A stretch of DNA of 34,082 nucleotides from Acanthaster planci (lineage: Eukaryota; Echinodermata; Asteroidea; Valvatida; Acanthasteridae). Made by a program: the position numbers and the translations under genes. Every line of letters begins with the position of its first letter. Position 1 is the stretch's first letter. The notes beneath the pieces were generated by a model that was not told where the DNA came from, did no database searches, and saw only the letters and a program-made list of their open reading frames with translations. Shown piece after piece: positions 1 to 12,900 of this stretch. The stretch is from assembly GCF_001949145.1 (NCBI RefSeq), contig NW_019091529.1, positions 906,625 to 940,706 of the forward strand, read 5' to 3'.

Positions 1-81
1 CTTGGCTGCTCATTGCATGCTGATTAGAGCCTATTACCGTGCTTGGCTGCTCATTGCATGCTGACTAGAGCCTGTTATGTG
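1..81. repeat. two-unit 41-bp tandem repeat
   Basis: Two adjacent copies of a 41-base unit beginning CTTGGCTGCTCATTGCATGC start at positions 1 and 42. They differ at a few bases. The array is cut by the window edge, so the true copy number is unknown. It lies in the intron left of the first visible SETDB1 exon. Confidence 0.75.
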
Positions 82-167
82 TGCCTGCTATTAGACTGAT
101 TGCACCAGCTAAGTCACACGTCCTATAGTGGGTATCAAACACTAACAAACATGGCACCCTTCCGTAG

Positions 168-559
168 CCTTGTAAAAAGAGCCCAGATTGTACAGTGTTA
201 CTTAATTTTCTTTTATTCCCAAAGCTGCCACAGTATGCTGTTAGTGTCTTTTCAATAGCAGCCAGATTTGCATGCAGCGGTACTGTGTGGCTCATCGCTG
301 TAGTAGTGGAGCACTTTTGTCCCTGGTGGTCCACTCACAATGAATACCTCAAACAGAGGTATACTATTTCCAAAAGGACTGGATTATCTCTGCTTTTTAC
401 AGTGAAAAAAATGTTTGTAATTCCCATCAGCCTGGTCTTTTGTTACAAGTATGGTCTTTTGTTACAAGGCCCAGTTCCCTTTGTCCGATTTCGGGCAACC
501 CGGCTCTGCATATAAAGAATACGTACCCGAAGCCGGGCTCCCAAGGAGCAAGTGGTTAA
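168..559 (+). mobile_element. TTAA-flanked MITE, right portion
   Basis: This stretch aligns along its length with 10689-11093. Shared words include GAGCCCAGATTGT, AGTGTTACTTAA and CTCTGCATATAAAG. It ends AGCAAGTGG followed by TTAA (556-559), which is the inverse complement of the family's left terminus TTAA-CCACTTGCT. The matching left end is not visible, because positions 1-167 do not align with the full copy. The TTAA target and absence of coding capacity suggest a non-autonomous piggyBac-type element. That superfamily assignment is inference. Confidence 0.65.
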
Positions 560-627
560 ATTTATTTTTTTTAATTGATATATTGTACTTCATTTATTAT
601 TTTTTTATTTCTGTCATTTTGTTCAAG

Positions 628-962
628 GTCTGTAGCATTTCCTGAGAAAGATTCATCACAGAGTAAAGTGGAAGCTTGGGTAAAAAGCAACAACCTTTCA
701 GTGAGCAACGATTGCTTAAAGGCTTCAGCTGAGGAGGGTGGAATAGATGAGGCTACAGCAAAGATAGACAAGGATTCATTGGATATCAAGATACAGAAGA
801 GAGGACTGTCAGACTCCTTAATGGACTTCACTGACAGATCCAGCAGGGATTTTGCCAGTGATGTAGGCTATAAACCTGTGGCTAAGAAAAGTGTAGGATC
901 AAAGAGAGATCAAGTTGCAGTCAAGAGAGGTGGGAGAAGAGATTCAAGTAACAAAGAAACAG
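628..962 (+). CDS. SETDB1: SETDB1 exon A (SET-insertion region)
   Basis: The exon opens after a T-rich tract ending TTCAAG and closes at ACAG|GTGAAA, leaving phase 1. Its residues are Ser-, Lys- and Asp-rich with a [18 protein letters not shown] segment that resembles the linker of SETDB1 proteins. An open frame continues to 1060, but only the 963 donor gives the phase needed to join the next exon, where the split codon g|ac reads Asp. Confidence 0.75.
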
Positions 963-3900
963 GTGAAAATGCACTGGATTTGAACACCTACAATTACATC
1001 AGGCATCATTTTAGGAGGAGGGTCCAACATTTGGGAAAACAAAAAAATATCAGAAAGTAATATTTTGGACAGATTCAGTCTGTTCAGATTGAATCCCTGT
1101 TCATAAAACAGGGATGCAACTTTTCCATATCAAATCAGAATGTTTAACTCACTTACTGTATACTGTGTAGAGATTATATGATTCCGGGATCTTGTTTTAA
1201 AAATGAAGTGTTTTTTTGGTATTAAATTGCAAGGACCATTGCATGCTTAATCCTGCTGGCAATCTCAGGCACAGCCCCTAGCCATTTTTTTCAAAAGCCA
1301 GTTACATCACTTATTAAAAAAGTCTCTTCCCAGTCCTTGACTTACATACCATTTTCATCTTTGTTACTTAGACTCCTCTACATCTTCAATTATTAAGTAT
1401 GGTTACAACACAAGTCCTGGCAAGGTTCTTGACAAAAGCCAAATAGATGCCTTCAAGAAGCGTACTCATACCAGCCGACTGCACATGCGCAGAAAGAGTA
1501 AAGGTGAGTATTTGTCAAGAATGTGTTGTGTCACAAGCCTCAAGGATTTTCCACACCCATAAAGTAAGGAACAGGATCAAAAACTTTAGGGCTTTTGCCC
1601 TGTAATGCAATGATTTTGGCCTTATCTGGATGGCAAGGCAAGTAGGTGTGGCCTGATAAACTAATCCAAAGAGACAACCTTACTGCAGTAGCATTTTAGT
1701 CAAAGTCATGATTTCAGACTTGACATGTTTGTTTTACGAATGCAACCATGGCAACCCAGGAAGAGCCAACTACCAGTTGAGGGGGACTAACTAATCTTAC
1801 TTTTACTTGATTTATTTATTGAAACTTAGCAAATAAGGAAGCAATTTCAAAGGATTAGAGTTCCAATTTAACCACTTGCTGCCGGGTGGAATTTGAAGTT
1901 GCATGACGTAAACCGGGAGATTTGCAAGATTTTCCATTTTCACAATTCTTAAAAAAATCATAGCTTCATTTACTGGATGTTTACACCCACATGAATAACT
2001 GTCTGGTGACTACTTTAATTGGACAGTCTTCTGCTTTCAACCTACCCCAAAGAGTCGCTAAATATGCAAATTCCTTTGTGTATGATTCAATTCGCTAAAA
2101 CTTCTGATCAACCATAGTACACCCTCTAGTCCCATGACGCATAGCGGAATGGCCGCCATGTTCGTCCTTTTCCTTAACCAGACATTTCTTTTTGACATCT
2201 TCGAGTTTATCAAGTTTCCGTTTCGCTCCACACCTTTGTGGTACTCTGATCAAACCGTAACATATTGTAATAAACGTACATTCTATATTTCTGAGTTAAT
2301 GTGTATATTTTCTTGTTTTGGTGGTATTTTTTCTCTTCTCATGGGCGTGCAATATCCATATGCTAAGTTCCCCCAACACCGAAGCATTGCAGTCAATAGT
2401 GCAGAGTGGCGCTGCACTCGGGTTAAATTTCCCCTGCTTGCTGGGTCTGGGCACTACACTTCTGCGTCCCAGTTCCGAAGCATTCCGAACGGGTGACGCA
2501 GGCTGACAATAAGCTGCCGTGGGCAACACCCGACATCGGCATGGCTCACAAGTCTCGCGCCAGAGTGGCCCCACACCGCCAGTGCTAGCTACACCAGCCA
2601 CATCACCCCCTGGTGCCATTGTCTTCAGACGCCCTTTCAACTAGGGCACCCGGCCATGACAAAGACGCTGACGCTCCACAGGACCACACAACGCTACTCC
2701 CGGTGTGGTACATGTACCTACCGGGCCATGCAGGCTCACCACCACCCGCGCCCGGGACAACAGAGCCCACCGGCCTCCTGTGCCGTCGGGTTTTCGACCC
2801 CCGTATGTCACCCCGTCTTCCGGCTACCTTCTAGGGCTTTCTGGGAAGACTGCTTCTACCTCTGCAGCTCACCAGCCCTCTCCTGCTGTATGTTTACTGC
2901 AGTCTGGGCAGGCCTCCTACACCCAGCTCACCAGGCGTCGACTGCTGGCTCTACACCACTTCTCCCATACACAAGAAACACAAACACTCTTCATCTTCTT
3001 CTACAGGGTCTAAGCATAAGAAGTCTCACTCCTCACAGAAGGAGGATGCTTCGGCCGACATCATGTCAGCAGTCAGCATGCTCTTGGAGAAGCTCTCTTG
3101 TATAGTCAGCCATCTAGAGCCCAATCCTGCTCCCACGGCGACGGCCCCAGATCCAGACCCTTTGCCGGCGCAATATGATCCGCAACCGGATCCACATCCA
3201 CATCTGCATCCAAACCTGCATTCATCGGCAATCTGATCTTCATATAATGGTTTCGTCTCTTTGACTTAGCCAGGTTCCGGTGCAGGCTACAGCTCACCTC
3301 CTGCTCCGGCCCCTGGCCACTCAATAAGACATGATGCCGTTCCTTCTTCCTCGGATCCAGATGGAATGGGATACGTCCTCTGAAGATGAGGATATCTCCT
3401 CTGCAGCCAACCTTTACCCTCCTGAGGCATGGTTCCATCTTCTTCAGAAGGATATGATCAACATATTAGGCCTGCCTTCTAATCAATCTATGGCTGAGGC
3501 CTCTTCACATGCTTCCTTAAGCACCACCCCGCTAGGTTGGAGGCATTAATGCCAATTTTTCCTGAACTCCCACTTGACTGCTCATGCGTGGAGATGTTTA
3601 AAGGGGATGGGCCGTGCTGGGAAGATTTCTTGTAAAACATGCATGAACACATAACACAAACATATATATGACAAGAAAACACATCCGCATAATTTCAAAA
3701 TGTGCGGAAATATGTTAAAAATTATAGTTTTCACGACCCTGTTTCACCCCTCTCTGGGAGTAAAAGCTAAACAACAGCCGTCGGGTACAGAAAGTTTCTT
3801 TTAAGAAATTCCCAAGAGTCGTAATGTCATAGGACAGAGTCCAGTGTCCGGCGACTGTTTACAGTTGCGCAACAACGCATTGACAGGTACATAATGTAGT

Positions 3901-6900
3901 AGCGTTAGCATGTTCAATCATGCCAGACTCAAGTAAAGATAATTCATGCGGAAAGTACAACACGTCACACGCAAGTACCAGGCAAAATTCACCAATGTTG
4001 AAGTCACAGCCACATGTAAAACAGTCTTCGAGCTTCATAGCTTCCGGCCGTCAAAGCTCTGCTGCGCCACGCGTACAATAACAAATATGGTTTGGTACCC
4101 AGACACAGGGTATTTTACAGTTCATTTGTGTATGCATTCTCCCTTGTGTGGAAGGGTGCACTGCTAAATGTACAGCATGCTATACACATACACGTGGGAG
4201 CCGCTGTGACTCGGATTCGATGTTTGGAGTCGGCTCTTTGAATGTGGAACTGCCAATGGTGGGTACTCCGTTCTTCACAAAAGCAGAGCTGCTGATTCCA
4301 TTTTTTTTGTGGAACCACAGTGGAAAGGCTTCCGTTAGCACCATGGAAAAGGATATATCTCTTATGAGTATGTATGGTTCTGAAAAGAACTCAGAGCATA
4401 CTTTTACAACTCAAATTTAGCTCCGCCCCTTTGCTGCTGCCTTGGTATGTCCAGTTTCTGGGGCATCCAGGCGTACAAGCAGGAACTTTACACACACTCT
4501 ACTGGGCCGCCTTACGTCGTTTGCTCGTGTGGCGCCTGGTGATTGTGAGTCTAGGTCATGCATACCAAACCCTGACCACAGCTTGAATATTTTGCTCATA
4601 GGCCTTTTACTAGACTACAAAATAGAGAAATCTGCTCCCCGGGAACTGCTTCACCTTTTTATGGAGCTGTCCCAGTGAATAAAACGTGATACGATCAGCC
4701 TACCATGTGTGTTTTATTCCGTCCATTGAGGGATTTAACATTAGCGTCGTCTGCGCATATCCGCATAAAACCGAGGCTCCCTGTGTTGAACTTTATAGCA
4801 CGTGCCCATGGAGTCGAAACAGTGCATGTAGTATCCAGTTCATAAGTGCGACGCCACCTCAGTTTAAACCACGCCCACTGCTCATGCAGATACACAGAAT
4901 TGAAGTTGACACATACAGCCTTTTCTTCCAATGTGGAAGTGCGCAGATCGACCCTAAAAGGGTCGATTGGGATCCCTCTATAGGTCTTCTATTCATTAAT
5001 ACCGGTGATAGATGTCATCACCCTACCTGCAATACCCATCAAGCCCTTCAATGTCTGAAACTTCGTTGTCAGAGGCATTCAGCCGTGTAACAGTCTCCTC
5101 TCCAATTACATCCTCTCTTTCCAGTGACGACATTGTATCTGGCGGTTTCTGGTCACCCCAGTTGCTTAGATGGATTCATCAAAAGGATGAATATTTTTTA
5201 ATGACTGAAATATTCATTTCCAAAGTAAATTTATGAAAGGTCAAATTTTCGACACATTTTTGAATAAAATCGTAAATTTTGTCAGTATGTGTCGGAAAAA
5301 ATAAGAATAGTTTTTAAATCACATTTTTTACAGAAATGTACGTTCTTAAATCTGGTGAACGAGGGTGCAGTGTTCATTATTTTCACTGCGGGACGACAGC
5401 TAAAATTTTTTAGCCATGAAAACTCACCCTTGAATATCATATTTTTGGTGACATTTCGATTTGAAATTGCTCGTGACACACTGTGTACCGTGTTGTGAAA
5501 GGTTGGAAAATTCTCTAGTTTGGAGCTAATGCTACATGTTTCGTGAAAATGTGAGATTATGGGCTTATTTGTTTCCATCGGAGATCAGAAACGTCGGAAT
5601 CACTCCATGGCTACCATGCCTGGCAAACCATCTAGCGTGCCTGGAACCTGACACCTGTGGGAAGAAAGCTGACACCGACCCCAGTCGCGAAACCGCGGCC
5701 GGCCGTCTTGTGGTTGGCTGCTGTTGAGCCAAGCTTGGGGCCCACACCCACTGCAGTGACTGACGGATTCCTCCATGTCGTGACTGTACAAGCCCCACTT
5801 TTACACTTCTGGACATGCTGAAGACCACATTTTACTACCTAGGCAGTCCTGGCACTACCTGGTCCAGGATGATGACGTTTCACATTGTGCTAGCCAAACA
5901 ATGTTTGGAAATGTCTCCTCCAATGATCCACAAGGCAGGAAATCCGGGGAGCCCCATCATTTCTGAAAATGGATCACCCACTGCTGAACACATATCTTTG
6001 TTCATTGACACTTTCCTCAAACCCCTTGTTCCACAGATCCTTTCAAATATCCACGACACGCAAGACCTCCTACGAAAGCTGGAAAACATCAAGGGCCAGA
6101 TTCCCAACACGGCCATCATTGGGACTATTGATGTTTCTTCCCTATATACAAACATTCCCCATGAAGATATTGACAATGTGACAGGCATCCCCACAACCTA
6201 TGGGACCTAATTGTTTGGGCAGAAGTCTCTCCGTTCTTTATCCCCCCCCCCACCATATCCTGGAATTAGAAACATTCTCTGGACACTCCTCCGATGCCAC
6301 CCACCGAACCAAAGGCACTATTACTTGTAGCTCTTTCAATGTTATGTATCTTATTTCTTGCAAGGTGTGCAGTGTTCAGTATGTCGGAGAGATGAAGAAT
6401 ACTCTCAAAAAGCATTTCTGTGGTCACAGATCTAAGGTAAACACCAAAGACTAGATACCCTGTGGGCCATCACTTCAACCTTCCTAACAATTCTTTGTCT
6501 GACATGATTTTCATATTGGCATTTGTTGGTCTTATTTGGCCCAGAATATGCACCTTATAGTCAGTTGGCACTGAAACAGAACCGGTGACTGTAAAAACTG
6601 ATGCAGAAGTGACAGTCTCTACCGCAGTGATTACAGTTTTGAGATGCTGTCTACAGGTGTGGGGGCACTCTTGCATTTGGCCCGTTGTTCCTCTGCTTCT
6701 AGGCCGGCCCTGGGGACTCTTGCCTTATGTGAGCTTGCCACACCATACATCCTTGGAGATCCTGCTATCCTGCATCCATGGCCGAGCCAGCAAAGATGAC
6801 GCTGACGCAGCAGGGTGTAGATGACACGTATTCATGTACATGTACCAGGACAGTCAAGGACCTGATTGTTTGTAATGTAATCTGACCACTTTATCCCAAG

Positions 6901-9900
6901 GATCCACTTCATGTTGCACATGTTGTGGAATGTGTTGAGTCTCCTCTCGTCTTTAGTACGGAGTCCATGTTGTGCTGCTGTATAGAATAACACTGAGAAC
7001 ACATGCTTTGCAGATAGCCATTTCAGTTTTCGCTTTGAGCTTACTGTAAGAGTTGGTAAGAGTTGATGCAGCTCGTCTGATCCGTCTGCTGATTTCAGCA
7101 TCTATGGACAGGTTTTCAGCCATGGTGGAGCCAAGTTAGGTGAATTCCTGTCCACTTTTCATTTTGCCTTTGAGAAAGATTCCGCTAGGATTGAAATGTC
7201 AGGCCTTCCTTTTGTGGTTTGTATTTTAGGTCCCTGTAGTCAGCTATTTGTTTGCAGCAGTTTTGTATTATGTTCTATGTACTCTCTCTTCTGCTGTTGA
7301 GTTACAAGTATATATTGCTTTTGTGATCACAAATCAACTTGTAAAAGCTTTTTTTTCTTGCATTGTACATGTACACTGCAAATCCCTGTGAGTTTACATG
7401 TACATCTCCACCATGCAAAGCTTCAAAATCATGTCAACGCCACAGTAACATTTTGAATAAATTTTTCATGAATAAAAAAGAGCCAATTCTGACACATCTG
7501 TTCCCTCTTTCTTGAATTATTTTACTTTTCTTTGTTTAGGTGAGTAAGTCCTATCACAACAAAGTTTTTGTTGTAACAAAGTAATTTAGTTTCTGCAACC
7601 TTGTTTTCGTGAGGTAGGACTGTTTTAGGGAATCGCAGGTAATGAATAGAATAGAATATAAGCCACCCGGTGTATAAGCCGCAGCATGCAAAAATTGGTA
7701 AATTACAATTTGAAGTTGTTGTGTAAGCTGCACCGGCATATAAGCTGCACCGCAGTGCTGACGATCCAACTACAAAGGTCTTTGTGCTGAAGTGCCAATG
7801 CAACAAGTACAGTACATCAATGGTTCCCAATGGTTCCCACTACACATACAATCCTAACGAAAGTAAGTAAAATACAAACGAGTGTCTCCATGAAAAGTGA
7901 ATTTGAAGTCCTCCTATTTAATACTTTTTGTTGGCTGGATGGTGGTCCTGCATGGGCTGTACATCAGCTCTTGCATGTTTTCCAGTGGCCAGTAAATGTT
8001 ATGCGGTGAGGGACGTACAATAAAATCTTGATCATTTGATGTCAGTCAAGTCAAAATATCATTTTATCTCATAGGCTGACTAAATTTGTTGCCAAAATAA
8101 TAGGCTTTTACACAAAGAAAATACCTTTGTAACTGTCTACAATACTACATCCAGTTATCTCAAGAGTTTTATGATGCTGACCAAAGAAACACCAATCCCT
8201 TCAAAATGAAAAATCCGCTGCAAGACCTTGATTTGAGTCATCACACTGGAACTGCTTGCGTGCATGCATGCATGCTTCATGCAGCATGGTACATATGCAC
8301 TACTGCTGTCGCGCAAACCCAGTTTTCAGGCTAGCATGACTGCTACCACAGACCCATTCAAGGACAGTCCAATCACTGACTCATTTGAATATTAAGCCAT
8401 GTGACCACAGAAAGTGTTGTCATCAGAAAACCCCAGTGAAAAAAGACCCTGAAATTCTATGACACGATCAACAAGAAGATGAAAGATCTGCCACACAAAG
8501 GTATACCATTTAAGGGATTAATTTTTATTTAACGGTAGAAAGAAATTGTTAGGTTACAAGAGTAAAAAAATTGTCTGCAAAAATACACCATGAAATTGAC
8601 TAAAAAGTGAAGAAAAATAATCACTAAAAATGTTGCCACAGCAGAGTAAGTCAAGTTTAAGATCACTTACACATTTCATGAATGTGCTTGTGAATTTTTA
8701 TTTATTCTCCGAGGTTCAAGTTTTCAGATGTACATGTATACAGCAACCAACGAAAACATGACTGCGTCACCTGTACATGTGATGTGTGGCCCGGCCACTA
8801 CTTTTGTGTACACTTCAATTTCTGAGTTTTCTCTATAAGTCGCACAGTGTATAAGTCGCAGAGACATTTTCATCATGAGAATCAATGTATAAAGCACAGT
8901 TTATATCTTGAAAATTACGGAACTTGTTCTTCAGCTAAACAAACACATAGATGTATGAACACCCCAATGACCAGCTGTTTTTGTGATTGCAGAGGCAAGT
9001 AGTGAGCTTACTAAAACAGCATCAGTGTTAAGTGAGGAGGATACATCTGGTAGTGAATACTCAAGCATTGCAGACAATAAAGGTGAGTCTTTTGAATGAA
9101 TCATTATATTGAATAGTAAGGGGTTGAGAGGTCCATTTTCTAAATAATTATTGCCATTAAAAGGACCAATCAATAAAACAGTACATATGTTGTCATTTGC
9201 TCAATTTTCAGCACTACATGTACTCTAATTGAAAATAGTTGAATACATGTGTACGCCCTATTAATCAATAAATGGTGTAGAAATGGGTCTTTCAATATAC
9301 ATGGCCAACTTATATGACTATTTTATCATAAATAGCTAATATTTCATTCATTTTGCCAGTAATAACCGTGAGCCCTACTTGACCATACATACACTGTATC
9401 CACATATCACTATCACCGTGAGACATCTCATTCAAAAAAAGTTTATCTTCACCAAACAGAGCACTCTTACAAGTAAACACTTACAAATATGTAGCATGCT
9501 GGATTGGTCATCCGTATTAAAATTAAGACAAATTCCTCTCCGCTCTGATACATATCAAAGTAAAACATAAATTGTTGATTTTAAATTCTGCGCTTCAACC
9601 TTAATCAATTATGCAGGAAATGAATGGAAAACAGATAGACCTCCGTTGTCATCTGTTGTGTTCAGGGGGTTGATCAGCCATGTACTGGAGATTTTCAATA
9701 TTTTTAAACAAGATTTTCCACCTCCACCATTTTTTCAACACTGTGAACTAGAAACATACATCTGAAATTGGCATAAACTTTACCCATATGCGTTTTCAGT
9801 TCAAATTTAGTGTATCCCAATTGATGTGCATAATAGACCTCAAATACAGTGACATCACACTTTCTAGTCACACATCTTACATACAAATAGCTACAAAATC

Positions 9901-12900
9901 CCACGGGAACTTCTGAATCAGGAGATGTGCCTTACCCTGGACTCGAAGTTACATGTAGCTTCTGCAAACAGGCAGCACTAAATCACATTTACAGAGCCTT
10001 TGTGAAACTCACAGAAAATTGGTGCAGTTTTACACATCCTACAGTGTAGAGTGTTTATATGATATGTAGTTTCATGAAGGTTTAGGGATGGAAATGCACA
10101 TGTTATTTACACTGCATCTCTTCTTCAGCTGCCAAAATTGACAGTGAAAGTGGAACACCATGCATGACAGAGCATGTTGAGGCACAGCCAACTGTCAACA
10201 CAACTTCTACTATGACAGGTACAGGTATGCATGGTACTCTGTATTTCACTATATATCATTTGAACGTTGGATGGTGTGATGCACTTGTTCAGTATATGCC
10301 AGAATGTTGTCTTTTATATGTACTAAACTGTTTCCTTTTTAATATTCAGTGTTTGATAATTAGTCTTCTGGAATATATGCAATGCAAATCAGATGAGTTA
10401 CCTTGTTTTCCATTGGTAATGATCGATACCAGCAAAAGACTTCACACACTCAATTTTTTAATCACATGGTTACATTTTGCTGGAACATGGGCGTTAACCA
10501 CTTGCTGCCAGGTGAATTTTTCTTGAGCAAGACAAGATGCTGGGTCATTCTCAAGATTTTTCCGTTTTCAAAATTCTTTAAAAATTCATCATTTCATTTA
10601 ATGGCCATTTATACCCACACGAAGAAATCTTTGGGCATTACTCTAAAGCTGACAGGTAACCTTAATTGACTCCTGAATATTTCAGCCAGGCCGGCAGCCT
10701 TGGAGAAAGAGCCCAGATTGTGCAGTGTTACTTAAGATCCTTTTGTTCCCCGAAACCGGCACAGTGCACTGCTGACCTCTTTTCAATAGGGGCCAGCTTA
10801 GCGTGCAGCGGTGCTGTGTGGATCATCGCTGTGGTGGTGGACAGCTTTTGTCCCCGGTGGTAATCCGCTTGCTCAACATGCCTCGAAGTGTGGTATACTG
10901 CTTCAGAACAAGGCTGGATTATCTCCACTATTGAGAGCAAAAAAATGTTGGTAATGCCCAGCAGCTCAGTCTTTTGTGCTGAGCACGGTCTTTTGATATA
11001 ATGCACAACTCTTTTGTCCCAGTTCCGGGCTCCCTGGCTCTGCATATAAAGCCTATATACTCGAAAACGGGTCACCTGGCAGGAAGTGGTGAAGCTACAT
11101 GTGGTTGGACAAATTCTTTGTGTTGATTTCTTTTTCTGCTAATGTTCTGTTGAGAATACTAACCTCAGGATTGATGCATGTATGTGTGTTAAGTAGCTGA
11201 TTATGTTTTGTCTTGTTCCTGTGGCATTAGTACATCATCGGTCATTGGGCTTTTGTCTTGTTTCTGTTGCATTGGTACATCATTGGTCATTAGGCTTTTG
11301 TCTTGTTTCTGTTGCATTGGTACATCATTGGTCATAAGGCTTTTGTCTTGTTTCTGTTGCATTGGTACATCATTGGTCATTGGGCTTTTGTCTTGTTTTT
11401 GTTGCATTGGTACATCATTGGTCATTAGGCTTTTGTCTTGTTTTTGTTGCATTGGTACATCATTGGTCATTAGGCTTTTGTCTTGTTTCTGTTGCATTGG
11501 TACATCATTGGTCATTAGGCTTTTGTCTTGTTTCTGTTGTATTGATACATCATGGGTCATTCGGCTTTTGTCTTGTTCCTGTGGCATTGATACATCATTG
11601 GTCATTATGATCAGCTACATGTGTAAAAAGTTTACATTCAGCAGATAGAACACACTTAAAAGTAAACACATACAAATTTGTCATACCTCCGTCTTAGATA
11701 CTGTCCATTTATTGGCCCAGAATGATCACATGACAGGGCGACATACACTGTATCCACATATCACTATCACCGTGAGACATCTCATTCAAAAAAAGTTTAT
11801 TTTCACCAGACAGAGCACTCTTACAAGTAAACACTTACAAATATGTAGCATGCTGGATTGGTCATCCGTATTAAAATTAAGACAAATTCCTCTCCGCTCT
11901 GATACATATCAAAGTAAAACATAAATTGTTGATTTTAAATTCTGCGCTTCAACCTTAATCAATTATGCAGGAAATGAATGGAAAACAGATAGACCTCCGT
12001 TGTCATCTGTTGTGTTCAGGGGGTTGATTAGCCATGTACTGGAGATTTTCAATATTTTTAAACAAGATTTTCCACCTCCACCATTTGTTCAACACTGTGA
12101 ACTAGAAACATACATCTGAAACTGCCACCTTTTTGATATGTCAGAATATGATCAGGTACTAAAGAATGAGAACTCTCATTCCCAGACATGCAGACTACTT
12201 TGATTTGAATTTTTTGCTGTAAAGCCTCTTGTAGAGGGTGGCCTTGGTTAATTTGAAGGCAGTGATGAGTATGTGTACATGTACATTTTAAAACAATTGC
12301 ACATAGTTGCATGTGATGACATGATTAAATTTGTTTTCAGGAAATGGCAAGGATACAGAAAAAAAAACACTGCCTATCCGAACAAGGAGCTTCTTTGGTG
12401 AAACCTCAGGGCATGTCATGGATGCAAAGTTCATAGGCAATTTAGGAAGATACCTCAATGTGAGTACAATGTTTCATTCATCAGAATGTTTTAATCCTTT
12501 AGTTTGTCAGGATTTGGAACATGTTGATATCTTCTTTTTTCTTGGAATCTGAAGTATGTGAAGTGAACTGATAGTTACTTGCATTATCAAGTGCATTTAT
12601 CATACCTTTGTACGGAATGCCTCAAAAACAAGTGATTACCGTACCCGTATTTTCATTTGAGCTCCAAGTATGAGTGTTTTTGTGTGTATTGCTTTGTCAG
12701 AATGAAACCACATCTTTTTGTATTTTACAGCATAGCTGCAGCCCTAACCTGTTTGTACAAAATGTGTTTGTAGACTCACATGATCTCCGCTTCCCCTGGG
12801 TGGCTTTCTTTGCTAAAAAGTAAGTAATTGCATGGTTTATGACAGTATTTGGGCCTGATGGCACAGATTTTTCAAAATGCTGCATGCTCCCCTAGTGGCA

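Noticed and set aside
963-1060. Extension of SETDB1 exon A to the stop at 1058
   Set aside because: A donor near 1057 or 1022 would give the wrong phase for the next exon. ACAG|GTGAAA at 963 gives the right phase.
8255-8290. GCATGC-rich palindromic run as a regulatory site
   Set aside because: A short simple-sequence run of a word common throughout the window; no further support.
11201-11648. Long repetitive open frames on both strands (134 and 146 codons)
   Set aside because: They are products of a 45-bp minisatellite whose length is a multiple of three. The array is intronic and both strands are open by the same cause.
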